From: Deltaproteobacteria bacterium
GTDB taxonomy: Bacteria > Myxococcota_A > UBA9042 > DTJE01
Assembly: GCA_029555025.1 (NCBI GenBank)
Contig: JAKPTZ010000095.1
Span: forward strand, 1 to 64,000
Direction of reading: 5' to 3'
Length of the DNA: 64,000 nt
A program made the translations under genes and the position numbers. Below the pieces are notes generated by a model. The model did no database searches and was not told the DNA's origin. It worked only from the letters and a program-made list of their open reading frames with translations. Shown here in pieces: positions 32,156 to 40,111 of the stretch; position 1 is the stretch's first letter; every line of letters begins with the position of its first letter.

Positions 32156-33595
32156 CTACCAGACCCCCGTCCGCAGGTATTCGTTTATAGATTCGGCGGC
32201 GCGCCTGCCGTCGCCCATGGCCAGAATCACGGTGGCGCCCCCGCGCACGATGTCCCCGCCCGCCCAGACGCCCTTCATGGATGTCCTTCCGGTAACCGGG
32301 TCGGCAACGATATTGCCCCACTTGCCCGTTTCGATTGCCGGCGTGGCTTCCGTAAGAATCGGGTTGGCTCCGTTTCCGATGGCGCAGATGACGACCGAAC
32401 ACGGCATGACGAACTCGCTTCCCGGAATCGGAACCGGGCGTGGCCGGCCGCTCCTGTCCGGTTCGCCGAGGGCCATCTTCTGGCACGTGACGCCGGTCAC
32501 CCATCCGGCTTCATCAGCCACGATCTCGACCGCATCCTGAAGAAGCTCGAACCTGACGCCCTCTTCCTGCGCGTGATGAATCTCCTCAATCCTGGCGGGC
32601 ATCTCGGCAAGGGATCTCCGATACACGATGATCGACTCGTCGGCCCCAAGGCGCAGGGCCGTCCTCGCCGCATCCATCGCCACGTTCCCGCCGCCGAAGG
32701 TGACGACCGTCTTGCCGCGCATGATCGGCGTGTCGGAGCCGTCCCCGAACCTGTACGCATCCATCAGGTTGGCCCGCGTCAGATACTCGTTGGCGGAATA
32801 GACCCCCAGCGAATCCTCGCCCGGGATGTTCTTGAACCATGGAAGGCCGGCGCCGGTCGCGATGAAGATGGCATCGAAACCCTCGGCGAAAAGGTCATCT
32901 ACGGACTTGGATTTGCCGATCGCGACGTTGGTGACAATATTGACGCCGCGCCTGACAAGACCTTCAACCTCGAACTCGACGATGTCCTTGGGAAGCCTGA
33001 ACTCTGGAATGCCGTAAACCAGAACGCCGCCAGTCCTGTGCAGCGCCTCGAAAATCGTGACTTCATGACCGGCGTCGGCAAGATCCCCGGCCGCGGTCAG
33101 GCCCCCGGGGCCCGAACCGATGATCGCGACCTTCCTGCCGGTCGGCTTGACCGCCCTGTCCCCATCGCCATCAACCGGATGCTCGCGATCCCAGTCGGCG
33201 ACAAAGCGCTCGAGCTTGCCGATCTGGACGCTCATCGCCTGATCCTTGTGGGACTTCGCAACGGTGCATACCGCCTGGCACTGCTCTTCCTGTGGGCACA
33301 CCCTGCCGCATACCGCCGGAAGACAGTTCGTCTTCCTGATCAGTTCGGCTGCCTGGTTGAAAAGTCCCTGCGACACCAGATCGATGAAGCCGGGAATATC
33401 GACCGCCACGGGACACCCCTCGATGCAGGGCTTGTTCCTGCACAGAAGGCACCGGCTGGCTTCAAGCATGGCCTCTTCGGGGGAATAGCCGAAAGGGACT
33501 TCCCGGATGTTGCGGCGCCTTTCCAGGGGATCCTGTTCCCTCATTGGGACCGGTGGAATCGCGAGCCTCTGCCTCGGAGTAAGTTTTTCAGCCAC
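32156..33595 (-). CDS. NfnB/GltD-like NAD(P)H transhydrogenase large subunit (glutamate synthase small-chain family)
   Basis: A 479-residue iron-sulfur flavoprotein. N-terminal Cys clusters CLLCRNKPCIEGCP and CGRVCPQEEQCQAVC bind two [4Fe-4S] centres. The first dinucleotide site is IIGSGPGGLTAAGDLADAGHEVTIFE (FAD), the second TFGGGNVAMDAARTALRLGA (NADPH), and GVWAGGDIVRGGATVILAMGDGRRAA closes the FAD site. Such proteins work either as the GltD subunit of glutamate synthase or as NfnB. The adjacent FNR-like subunit points strongly to an NfnAB/SudAB-type electron-bifurcating pair, and no gltB-like large subunit is present. GTG 33595 overlaps the upstream gene by 8 bp. Confidence 0.88.
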   Translation of the reverse strand: MAEKLTPRQRLAIPPVPMREQDPLERRRNIREVPFGYSPEEAMLEASRCLLCRNKPCIEGCPVAVDIPGFIDLVSQGLFNQAAELIRKTNCLPAVCGRVCPQEEQCQAVCTVAKSHKDQAMSVQIGKLERFVADWDREHPVDGDGDRAVKPTGRKVAIIGSGPGGLTAAGDLADAGHEVTIFEALHRTGGVLVYGIPEFRLPKDIVEFEVEGLVRRGVNIVTNVAIGKSKSVDDLFAEGFDAIFIATGAGLPWFKNIPGEDSLGVYSANEYLTRANLMDAYRFGDGSDTPIMRGKTVVTFGGGNVAMDAARTALRLGADESIIVYRRSLAEMPARIEEIHHAQEEGVRFELLQDAVEIVADEAGWVTGVTCQKMALGEPDRSGRPRPVPIPGSEFVMPCSVVICAIGNGANPILTEATPAIETGKWGNIVADPVTGRTSMKGVWAGGDIVRGGATVILAMGDGRRAAESINEYLRTGVW

Positions 33596-34466
33596 GTTTC
33601 AGCTCCCGGATTCTTTCTTCAAGCCTGCATCCGTGTTCTTTCAGGAAGGCCTGGTACGAGACTTTCTCATCGGCCGAATACATCCGCTGGCGGCGCATCA
33701 TCCCGTCAAAATCGACGCCGTGGCCGTCAAATTCCGGGCCATCGACACAGACGAATTTCGTCTTGCCGCCAACCGTCACCCGACACCCGCCGCACATTCC
33801 GGTGCCATCTATCATGACGGTGTTCAGGCTTACAAACGTCTTGACGCCGTATGGCCTCGTAAGTTCTGAAACCGCCTTCATCATCACTGGCGGCCCGATT
33901 GCGACCACAAGGTTGACCGGCGCCGAAGGATCATCCAGCAAATCCTTCAGGGCATCCGTGACAAGCCCCTTTCTTCCATAACTGCCGTCGTCGGTGACGC
34001 AGATTACGTCATCCGAAGCCAGGCGCATCTCCCTTTCCATGATGATCAGGTCGGCGGTCCGGGCGCCGAGGATCGAAATTACTCGGTTCCCGGCGCTCTT
34101 CATGGCCTGGGCAATGGGATGCGACGGGGCAACGCCGATACCGCCGCCAACGCAGACGACCGTCCCGAAATTCTCGACATGCGTCGGCTTGCCGAGAGGC
34201 CCGGCCACATCCCCGAGATCGCCGCCGGCCGGAAGCAGGGCCATCTCTGCCGTTGTGCGCCCGACCACCTGATAAACCAGCGTGATGGTTCCGGCGACCG
34301 GATCCGCGTCCGCGATGGTAAGTGGAATCCTTTCCCGACCGCCCGAAGGATGGACGATGACGAACTGGCCCGCCCTGCGGTATTTCGCGATGTCGGGGGC
34401 CTCGACTTCCATCCTGAAGACGGAAGGCGCGATGGGATCATTCGATCGAATACGGAATGAAGACAT
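33588..34466 (-). CDS. NfnA/SudB-like FAD-NAD(H) oxidoreductase subunit
   Basis: A 292-residue ferredoxin-NADP reductase-type protein of the dihydroorotate dehydrogenase electron-transfer/NfnA group. The FAD-binding part has AGQFVIVHPSGGRERIPLTIADADP. The NAD part has GTVVCVGGGIGVAPSHPIAQAMKSAGNRV. The [2Fe-2S] Cys cluster is in GTGMCGGCRVTVGGKTKFVCVDGPEFDGH. With the neighbouring large subunit it would couple NADH, NADPH and ferredoxin, which is common in anaerobes and facultative organisms. GGAGGGCACA precedes ATG 34466. It is 21 bases downstream of the PpiD-like gene. Confidence 0.88.
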   Translation of the reverse strand: MSSFRIRSNDPIAPSVFRMEVEAPDIAKYRRAGQFVIVHPSGGRERIPLTIADADPVAGTITLVYQVVGRTTAEMALLPAGGDLGDVAGPLGKPTHVENFGTVVCVGGGIGVAPSHPIAQAMKSAGNRVISILGARTADLIIMEREMRLASDDVICVTDDGSYGRKGLVTDALKDLLDDPSAPVNLVVAIGPPVMMKAVSELTRPYGVKTFVSLNTVMIDGTGMCGGCRVTVGGKTKFVCVDGPEFDGHGVDFDGMMRRQRMYSADEKVSYQAFLKEHGCRLEERIRELKRG

Positions 34467-34487
34467 TGTGCCCTCCGGGGGGATTGA

Positions 34488-36266
34488 TCAGTTGTTCTGG
34501 GTTTCTTCGCCGCCCGCATTCGCGGAATCGGCAGGCGCGGTTCCGGAAACGGCCTGTTCAAGGGCCTTTTCCTCGTCGGCGATCATCTTTGCAAGAAGTT
34601 CCTTTTCAACCAGTTCGCCCGAGGATGCGGCACCGGCGCGCAGGGCATCGAACCAGTCCCGCCAGACGGCGACACGCTTGAAAAGGGCGAGTTCCGAAGC
34701 GACCAGGTCGATTTCCTCCCGGGTCGGCTCCTGAACCTTCACTTCACCGGCAAGCCTGACCACGAAAACGCCGGTTCCGCCCTCCGGCTTCAGCGGCTGC
34801 TGCAGAAGCCTGGATTCGTTGGTAAGGCCTTCAAGGGCGGTCGTGATGGACTTGCCCTTTCCGATGCCCCTGTACGTGTCCGGTTCCCACATGAACAATC
34901 CCATGACCGAAGGCGGAAGCTTGCGAACCTCGCCGGTCTCTCCGACCCTTACGGGCGAATGCGGCGCGTATTTCGCGTTCAGTTCGGCCGCCACTTCGGC
35001 CAGGGGCCTTTCCGGGGCTGCGTTGAGGGCGGCGATGGCGGCCGTCGAAAGGGCTTCCATCTCGGCCGCGGCCTTCTGTTCTCCGAAAAGCCTGCGTCCG
35101 ATGACCTCGGCCGCTTCCTCGAACACCGGTTCAACCTGTGGGCGACGCGCGTCGAGCATCAGCAGGAAATACCCGCCCGCGGACTTGACGACCGGCGAAA
35201 GTTCCAATTCGGTCAGCTTCTGCGCGGCATCGGCCACTTCCTGCCCGTAAAGGCTGGCGATGGCACCGACCGACAGCGCTGCCTGCGAACGGCCGCCAAT
35301 CTCGTTCGTGACCTTGTCCTCCGAAGTCGGGGCCAGGGCGGTCATCGCATCGCGAAGTTCCTCGCCCTTCAGATCCTTCAAGCCTTCGAAGACCTCGGTG
35401 GCGCGGGCCTGGTCGGAATACTTGAGAACGTGGAAATCAAGTCCGGCTTCCTGAGCGAATTCCGACTTATTGGCATCGAAATACTCACGCACCGCCTTCT
35501 GGTTGGCCTTCTGCCACGCGGCAAGTTCCTTCTGGTTTCCCGCAAGGGCCGCACCCAGAAGAGCTGGTGATATTTCCAGGAATTCATAACTGCGGGCGTT
35601 CTTGCGCAGGCCGGCAACGTACTTCGCCTCGCGCTCGGGAACTGCGACCGCCGATGTGACCAGGGAGATCATCTTTTCGCGCTCGATTTCGCGCGCCACG
35701 AAGTCCTCGAACCTGGGCATCGTCGTCCTTATCTGGTAACGAACCCAGTTCTCGTAATAACTGCGCTTGAATTCGCCGGTTGTCGGATCCCGGAAACGCT
35801 TGAGTATGCGTTCCCTGACCTCGTCCGGAGTCGCGACCAGGCCGTTCTTCCTGGCTTCCTCGGACACCAGCCAGGTCTCGACCAGATCTTCCTTGACCTT
35901 CCGCGACTTGATTGAAGCGACGCCCATCGGATCCTGACCGAAGATGGCCATCGACGGGTCGCCGGGGAAATCATGGAATCGGTACTGCCGATACGCCCTT
36001 TCCTGGCGCTCCGATTCCGCGGTGCGCTCCTTCCCGGGCAGCGGCGCGTCCGTCGTCAGTCGCAGCCCCATCTCGAGATCGACCACGTCAATCCTGGAAT
36101 CCCCCACGACGACGAGTTCGGCGTTTTCGTACTGACGTCCATAGCCGACGGAGGAATCCCTGCGACGACTGCTCATGTTGAACGTGAACACGAACACTAC
36201 GATGATGATGCCGAACAGCACGTAGATAATTACCGATTTGGAATGTTTCCTGAGCTCAGCCAGCAT
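34488..36266 (-). CDS. SurA/PpiD-type membrane-anchored peptidyl-prolyl isomerase
   Basis: A 592-residue protein with one N-terminal membrane anchor (SVIIYVLFGIIIVVFVFTFNM) and a large periplasmic part. A SurA_N-like chaperone helix bundle runs to about residue 240. A rudimentary parvulin domain follows (LDFHVLKYSD ... SPVVKSAGGYFLLMLDAR), then a second helical/variable domain and an acidic tail (ALEQAVSGTAPADSANAGG). Family role: folding of outer-membrane proteins as they leave the Sec translocon. The parvulin match is weak, so isomerase activity may be lost. AGGAG precedes the ATG, and a good promoter lies 34 bases upstream. It heads the six-gene run. Confidence 0.8.
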   Translation of the reverse strand: MLAELRKHSKSVIIYVLFGIIIVVFVFTFNMSSRRRDSSVGYGRQYENAELVVVGDSRIDVVDLEMGLRLTTDAPLPGKERTAESERQERAYRQYRFHDFPGDPSMAIFGQDPMGVASIKSRKVKEDLVETWLVSEEARKNGLVATPDEVRERILKRFRDPTTGEFKRSYYENWVRYQIRTTMPRFEDFVAREIEREKMISLVTSAVAVPEREAKYVAGLRKNARSYEFLEISPALLGAALAGNQKELAAWQKANQKAVREYFDANKSEFAQEAGLDFHVLKYSDQARATEVFEGLKDLKGEELRDAMTALAPTSEDKVTNEIGGRSQAALSVGAIASLYGQEVADAAQKLTELELSPVVKSAGGYFLLMLDARRPQVEPVFEEAAEVIGRRLFGEQKAAAEMEALSTAAIAALNAAPERPLAEVAAELNAKYAPHSPVRVGETGEVRKLPPSVMGLFMWEPDTYRGIGKGKSITTALEGLTNESRLLQQPLKPEGGTGVFVVRLAGEVKVQEPTREEIDLVASELALFKRVAVWRDWFDALRAGAASSGELVEKELLAKMIADEEKALEQAVSGTAPADSANAGGEETQNN

Positions 36267-36299
36267 TCAATGACTCCTGGAAAACGCAAGGCGGGCGGT

Positions 36300-36328
36300 A
36301 GTGTACTTCAAGTAAGTGCCCTGTGCAA
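36300..36328 (-). promoter_or_regulatory. Promoter of the ppiD-nfn-PqqD-M24 operon
   Basis: TTGCAC (36328-36323) and TACACT (36305-36300) are spaced 17 bp apart on the minus strand, 34 bases before the PpiD-like ATG. The run of six closely spaced genes down to 29617 has no other clear promoter. Confidence 0.6.
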
Positions 36329-36396
36329 CACAGGTATCCTGATTCGCCGAAGGCCGGTTCCCCGACGGGCCTGAACGTGTCGCCAGCCGTACCGGG

Positions 36397-37623
36397 CTAG
36401 ACCTTCTCCAGAAGGTGTCCCATCCTGGATTTCTTCGTTTCCAGGTAGTGCCGATCCCTGTCGCTCCTGGGCGAAAGTTCAATCTGGACGCGCTCGACAA
36501 CCTCGAGCCCGAATCCGGAAAGCCCGACCATCTTTCTCGGGTTGTTGGTAAGAAGCCTCAGTTTCCGAAGTCCAAGGTGGGCCAGGATCTGGGCACCGGT
36601 TCCGTAATCCCGCAGATCCGGCGCGAACCCGAGGCTGGTGTTCGCATCGACCGTGTCCAGGCCGCGATCCTGCAGGGCGTATGCCTTCACCTTGTTCCCG
36701 ATGCCGATGCCGCGTCCTTCCTGACGGAGATACAGAAGCACGCCGCCTTCCGATGCAATCCGGCGCATCGATGCGTCAAGCTGCAGCCCGCAGTCGCAAC
36801 GCAGGGAATGAAAAACATCCCCGGTGAGGCATTCCGAATGAACCCGGACGAGGGTGGGCCCGGGGCCCGGCTCGCCCATGACCATCGCAACGTGGGCCGC
36901 CCTGCGGATGGTATCTTCATAGACAACCGACTTGAACCGGCCCCACTCGGTATCGACCATGGTGGAACCGACCGCCCTGACAAGCAGATCCTTCTGCATC
37001 CTCCAGGCAATCACGTCGGCAACGGCAACGACCGGAATCCCGTTCGCGCGTCCAAGTTCCAGCAGTTGTTTAAGGCCAGCAATGGAACCGTCTTCACCAA
37101 GAACCTGGCTGATGACGGCGGCCGGCTTGCGGCCAGCCATCCGCACCAGATCGACCGCCGCCTCGGTCTGGCCGGCCCGGTTCAACACGCCACCCGGCAG
37201 CGCCCGCAGCGGAAACACGTGTCCGGGCACCACGAAATCCTGCATCGACGCGTCTTCGGCGCAGAGATCCTCGATCGTTCTCGCGCGGTCAAATGCGGAG
37301 ATGCCGGTGGTGGTCCCGAGCCTTGAATCGACCGAAACCGTGAAGGCTGATCCGAAATGGGCGCTGCTGTTGCTGGCCATCATCGGTATTCCGATGCGAT
37401 CGACCATGTCGTGAGTCATCGCGACGCACACAAGCCCGCCGGCAATCTTCGTCATCCGGTTTACCGCCTCGGGCGTGACCATGTCCGCCGCCAGCACCAG
37501 GTCGCCTTCGTTGCAGCGCGACTGGTCGTCAACGATGATGACCATTCCGCCAAGCCGCAGCGAATCGACCGCATCGGCAACCGCCGCCGTGACCGGATGC
37601 GGGATCGAACTGGATTCAACCAT
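36397..37623 (-). CDS. ribBA: RibBA: GTP cyclohydrolase II with a probably inactive DHBP synthase domain
   Basis: A 408-residue two-domain riboflavin-pathway protein. The C-terminal GTP cyclohydrolase II half looks intact: HSECLTGDVFHSLRCDCG with the zinc Cys triad, RQEGRGIGIGNKVKAYALQD and NNPRKMVGL. In the N-terminal DHBP synthase half three metal-site or catalytic positions differ from E. coli RibB. DDEDRENEGD reads DDQSRCNEGD (Glu38 to Cys). GGHTEATIDL reads RAGQTEAAVDL (His153 to Gln). CELTNDDG reads SQVLGEDG (Glu174 to Gln). GHVFPLRA and TTGISAFDR remain. I chose ATG 37623 (GGTGATTCG before it), 33 residues inside the track ORF. I saw no FMN riboswitch upstream. Confidence 0.9.
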   Translation of the reverse strand: MVESSSIPHPVTAAVADAVDSLRLGGMVIIVDDQSRCNEGDLVLAADMVTPEAVNRMTKIAGGLVCVAMTHDMVDRIGIPMMASNSSAHFGSAFTVSVDSRLGTTTGISAFDRARTIEDLCAEDASMQDFVVPGHVFPLRALPGGVLNRAGQTEAAVDLVRMAGRKPAAVISQVLGEDGSIAGLKQLLELGRANGIPVVAVADVIAWRMQKDLLVRAVGSTMVDTEWGRFKSVVYEDTIRRAAHVAMVMGEPGPGPTLVRVHSECLTGDVFHSLRCDCGLQLDASMRRIASEGGVLLYLRQEGRGIGIGNKVKAYALQDRGLDTVDANTSLGFAPDLRDYGTGAQILAHLGLRKLRLLTNNPRKMVGLSGFGLEVVERVQIELSPRSDRDRHYLETKKSRMGHLLEKV

Positions 37624-37803
37624 CGAATCACCAAGAAAAAAGATCCTGTAACAACGGGCGGTTACCTTGAGGCTCCCGGCCACGCGGCAACGTTGCCGGC
37701 CGCGGTCGAATAATGACAGCACCGCTTCATCAAGTCAACGAACGTCCAGCCATCGCGCCGCAACGAACCCGTGTGCGCCGGTTTCAGGTCTTATGACCAC
37801 AAA

Positions 37804-37812
37804 TGCTATAAT
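37804..37812 (+). promoter_or_regulatory. Extended -10 promoter for the tol cluster
   Basis: TGCTATAAT is a perfect extended -10 (TG at 37804, TATAAT 37807-37812), 32 bases before the tolQ ATG. The -35 region is not conserved, which is typical for extended -10 promoters. Confidence 0.6.
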
Positions 37813-37843
37813 CCGGCCGGCTTTTCCCGTTTCGGAGGGTGCG

Positions 37844-38551
37844 ATGGAACCCGGCGCCGCAGAGTCTTTTGGAATCAACGTGTTTCAGCAGGTGCTGGCA
37901 TCAAGGGGCATGGTTCTGATGGTTCTGCTGCTGCTGATCGCCATGTCCCTGGTCTGCTGGTTCATCATCGGCGTCAAATTCTGGTCTTTCAGAAAGATTC
38001 GCAGGCAGACCGAGGAATTCATCAAGGCGTTCTGGCATTCCAGCAACCTTGAAGAGGTGCGCGAGGCATCCAGGCAGCTTTCGGATTCGCCTGTGGCCAG
38101 GATGTTCTCGGCGGCATACACCGAAATGAAGCGGAACCAGGAAGGACAGGGCACGACCGGGCCTGTCGGACAGGGCTCCGACTACGGCTTCGAGAATATC
38201 GAGCGCACCCTTCGGCGGGCCGTGCAGGAACAGACGACCAGGCTTGAGAAGCTGACGCCGTTTCTGGCTACAACCGGGTCGGCGGCCCCGTTCATCGGCC
38301 TGTTCGGCACTGTCTGGGGCATCATGAACGCGTTCGCGTACATCTCGCCCGACAGGCCGATCCTCGAAACGGTCACGCCCCACATCGCCCAGGCGCTTGT
38401 GGCCACCGCCATCGGGCTGCTGGCCGCCATTCCGGCCGTCATGGCCTTCAATTACTTCAATTCCAAGATCCGGGTGTTCGTGGTCGAGATGGACAACTTC
38501 TCCATCGACTTCCTGAACATCCTCAAACGGCACTTCTTCAGGGATCGCTGA
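37844..38551 (+). CDS. TolQ/ExbB proton-channel subunit
   Basis: A 235-residue inner-membrane protein with three predicted helices: GMVLMVLLLLIAMSLVCWFIIG near the N terminus and two after residue 150 (FLATTGSAAPFIGLFGTVWGIM and ALVATAIGLLAAIPAVMAFNYF). The TVWGIMNAF and AIPAVMAFNYFN motifs are diagnostic of MotA/TolQ/ExbB channels. ATG 37844 has GGAGG upstream; the track start at 37667 reads through the promoter. It is followed by tolR-, tolA/tonB- and tolB-like genes, so Tol-Pal function in envelope constriction is likely. Confidence 0.92.
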   Translation: MEPGAAESFGINVFQQVLASRGMVLMVLLLLIAMSLVCWFIIGVKFWSFRKIRRQTEEFIKAFWHSSNLEEVREASRQLSDSPVARMFSAAYTEMKRNQEGQGTTGPVGQGSDYGFENIERTLRRAVQEQTTRLEKLTPFLATTGSAAPFIGLFGTVWGIMNAFAYISPDRPILETVTPHIAQALVATAIGLLAAIPAVMAFNYFNSKIRVFVVEMDNFSIDFLNILKRHFFRDR

Positions 38552-38582
38552 TTCGCGGACCGGCCGCGCCGGGGAGGTTCCA

Positions 38583-39170
38583 ATGGGCATGAGCGGTTCA
38601 AGCGGCTCGAACCGGGGCATGATGGCGGAAATCAACGTCACGCCCCTTGTCGATGTGATGCTGGTTCTTCTGATCATTTTCATGATCTCGTCGTCGATCG
38701 AGACGATCCAGGTGCAGCAGGAAAAACAGCGAATCGAAAAGACCAGCGAGACCGCGAACCTGAACCAGAAGGTTCCGGTGAACCTGCCGCGGACCGATGC
38801 GGAGCCGGTCAACCTGTCGGAAGAACAGAAACTGGTCCTGTCGATAACCCCGGACGTCAAATTTTTCGTTGGGGAAACCATGATTCTCGACTGCCTTTCA
38901 ATCGCGCCGGCCATCAAGGCCACGGTGACGGGCGACAGCCGCAGGATCTGGTCAGTCAAGGACGACGCTGCGTTCGGGCCGTGCCTGGATCAGATCGTCG
39001 CGAAGCTGGGAACGAACGCAAAGCTTCAAAACGACAAGGAACTGTATCTCAGGGCCGACAGGAGCCTTCCTTACGGCCTGACACTTAAGGTGATGGCCAG
39101 GATCCGATCGTCCGGCGTGGGAAAATTCGGCCTGGTTTCCGAGGCCGAGGGTGGCAACGAGGGCGGCTGA
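38583..39170 (+). CDS. TolR/ExbD-like protein with enlarged periplasmic domain
   Basis: The N terminus MAEINVTPLVDVMLVLLIIFMISS is the TolR/ExbD membrane helix with the proton-pathway Asp (PLVDVML). ExbD proteins are usually about 140 residues; this one has 195. The extra segment in the periplasmic domain (about residues 90-145) includes two Cys (MILDCLSIAP, FGPCLDQIV) that could form a disulfide. The family C-terminal block KELYLRADRSLPYGLTLKVMARIR is retained. GGAGG precedes the ATG, 31 bases after tolQ. Confidence 0.88.
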   Translation: MGMSGSSGSNRGMMAEINVTPLVDVMLVLLIIFMISSSIETIQVQQEKQRIEKTSETANLNQKVPVNLPRTDAEPVNLSEEQKLVLSITPDVKFFVGETMILDCLSIAPAIKATVTGDSRRIWSVKDDAAFGPCLDQIVAKLGTNAKLQNDKELYLRADRSLPYGLTLKVMARIRSSGVGKFGLVSEAEGGNEGG

Positions 39171-39198
39171 TGCGTGATGTGACGGCTGGAATGTCCTG

Positions 39199-40104
39199 AT
39201 GCGGATTTCTGACTACATAGCCCAGGCACTCGGCGTTTCCGACAGGAGGCCTGTCCAGGCCGGGCTGGCGGTCACGGCGCTGGTGCACGTCGCGATCGTC
39301 GTCATGCTGGCGACCGCTGGCGGCAATGCCGCTCTTCCGCCAAAACCCGGGATGCCGGGAACCGGATCGATGTGCGACGGAATCCGGTGCGCCGAGCCGC
39401 CTTTCATGTCCGACAGGCGCGGGGCCGACTCGATGGACACGATGGACGCCGGCATCATCGAGGCGTCAATCATCCCGAAACTTGGTCTTGCCAAACCGGT
39501 TCCCGGCCAGCTACCGCGTTTCCTCAAATATGAACAGGCTGAAAAGATTGAAGAATCAATAAATATCTCCAAAGACAACCAGAAAACCGAACAGCCGTTG
39601 AAGAAGGACGTACGGCCGAAAAAGGCGCAGACGGACTCCAGGCGCAAGAAGACCGACCTCGGGGACATCCTTGGCGATGCCCCGGACGATGATGATCCCC
39701 GCGCCAGGGCGGTCGCCCTCGATCGGATCGTCGGTCACGCGGAGGGTTCGACTTCCGGAACCGGAACCGAAGCCAGGGAAGGTAGCATTTATGCCGCCAA
39801 GGTCGGGGAGGCCATAAGGGCCCAGTTCACCGTCCCCCCCTTCCTGAAGCCGGCCCAGTTGAAGGTTCTTCGGGTCAGGATAAGAATCACCAGGATTGAC
39901 GCGGCCGGCCAGATCCTGGATTTCGATGTTCTTTCAAGGTCGGGCGAAGAAAGCTTCAACAACGCGGCTCTCTTCGCAATAAGACGGTTCTCCAGGAAGG
40001 ACGGCGGCAACGTATACCTGCCATCGCCGGACTCAAAGACGCTGGAGCTTGTGAACAAGCGTGGTATCGTCGTCGATCTCGACGGTTCACTGTTTCGGAA
40101 GTAG
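39199..40104 (+). CDS. TolA/TonB-like energy-transducing protein
   Basis: A 301-residue protein with one N-terminal membrane anchor (AGLAVTALVHVAIVVMLATAGG). A Pro/charged periplasmic linker follows (KKDVRPKKAQTDSRRKKTD). The C-terminal ~100 residues resemble a TonB/TolA domain (VLRVRIRITRIDAAGQILDFDVLSRSGEESFNNAALFAIRRF). By position it is TolA, linking TolQ/TolR to TolB and Pal. A short CDGIRC segment just after the anchor is unusual. It begins 28 bases after tolR and ends eight bases before the proposed tolB start. Confidence 0.8.
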   Translation: MRISDYIAQALGVSDRRPVQAGLAVTALVHVAIVVMLATAGGNAALPPKPGMPGTGSMCDGIRCAEPPFMSDRRGADSMDTMDAGIIEASIIPKLGLAKPVPGQLPRFLKYEQAEKIEESINISKDNQKTEQPLKKDVRPKKAQTDSRRKKTDLGDILGDAPDDDDPRARAVALDRIVGHAEGSTSGTGTEAREGSIYAAKVGEAIRAQFTVPPFLKPAQLKVLRVRIRITRIDAAGQILDFDVLSRSGEESFNNAALFAIRRFSRKDGGNVYLPSPDSKTLELVNKRGIVVDLDGSLFRK

Positions 40105-40111
40105 GCCACGA

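Noticed and set aside
32156-33595. Glutamate synthase small subunit as primary function
   Set aside because: No large subunit (gltB) is nearby, while an FNR-type partner overlaps the gene, which fits an Nfn-type transhydrogenase better.
37624-37843. Possible FMN riboswitch upstream of ribBA
   Set aside because: I looked for the RFN conserved blocks on the minus strand and did not find them; the region is only 219 bases and also carries the tol promoter.
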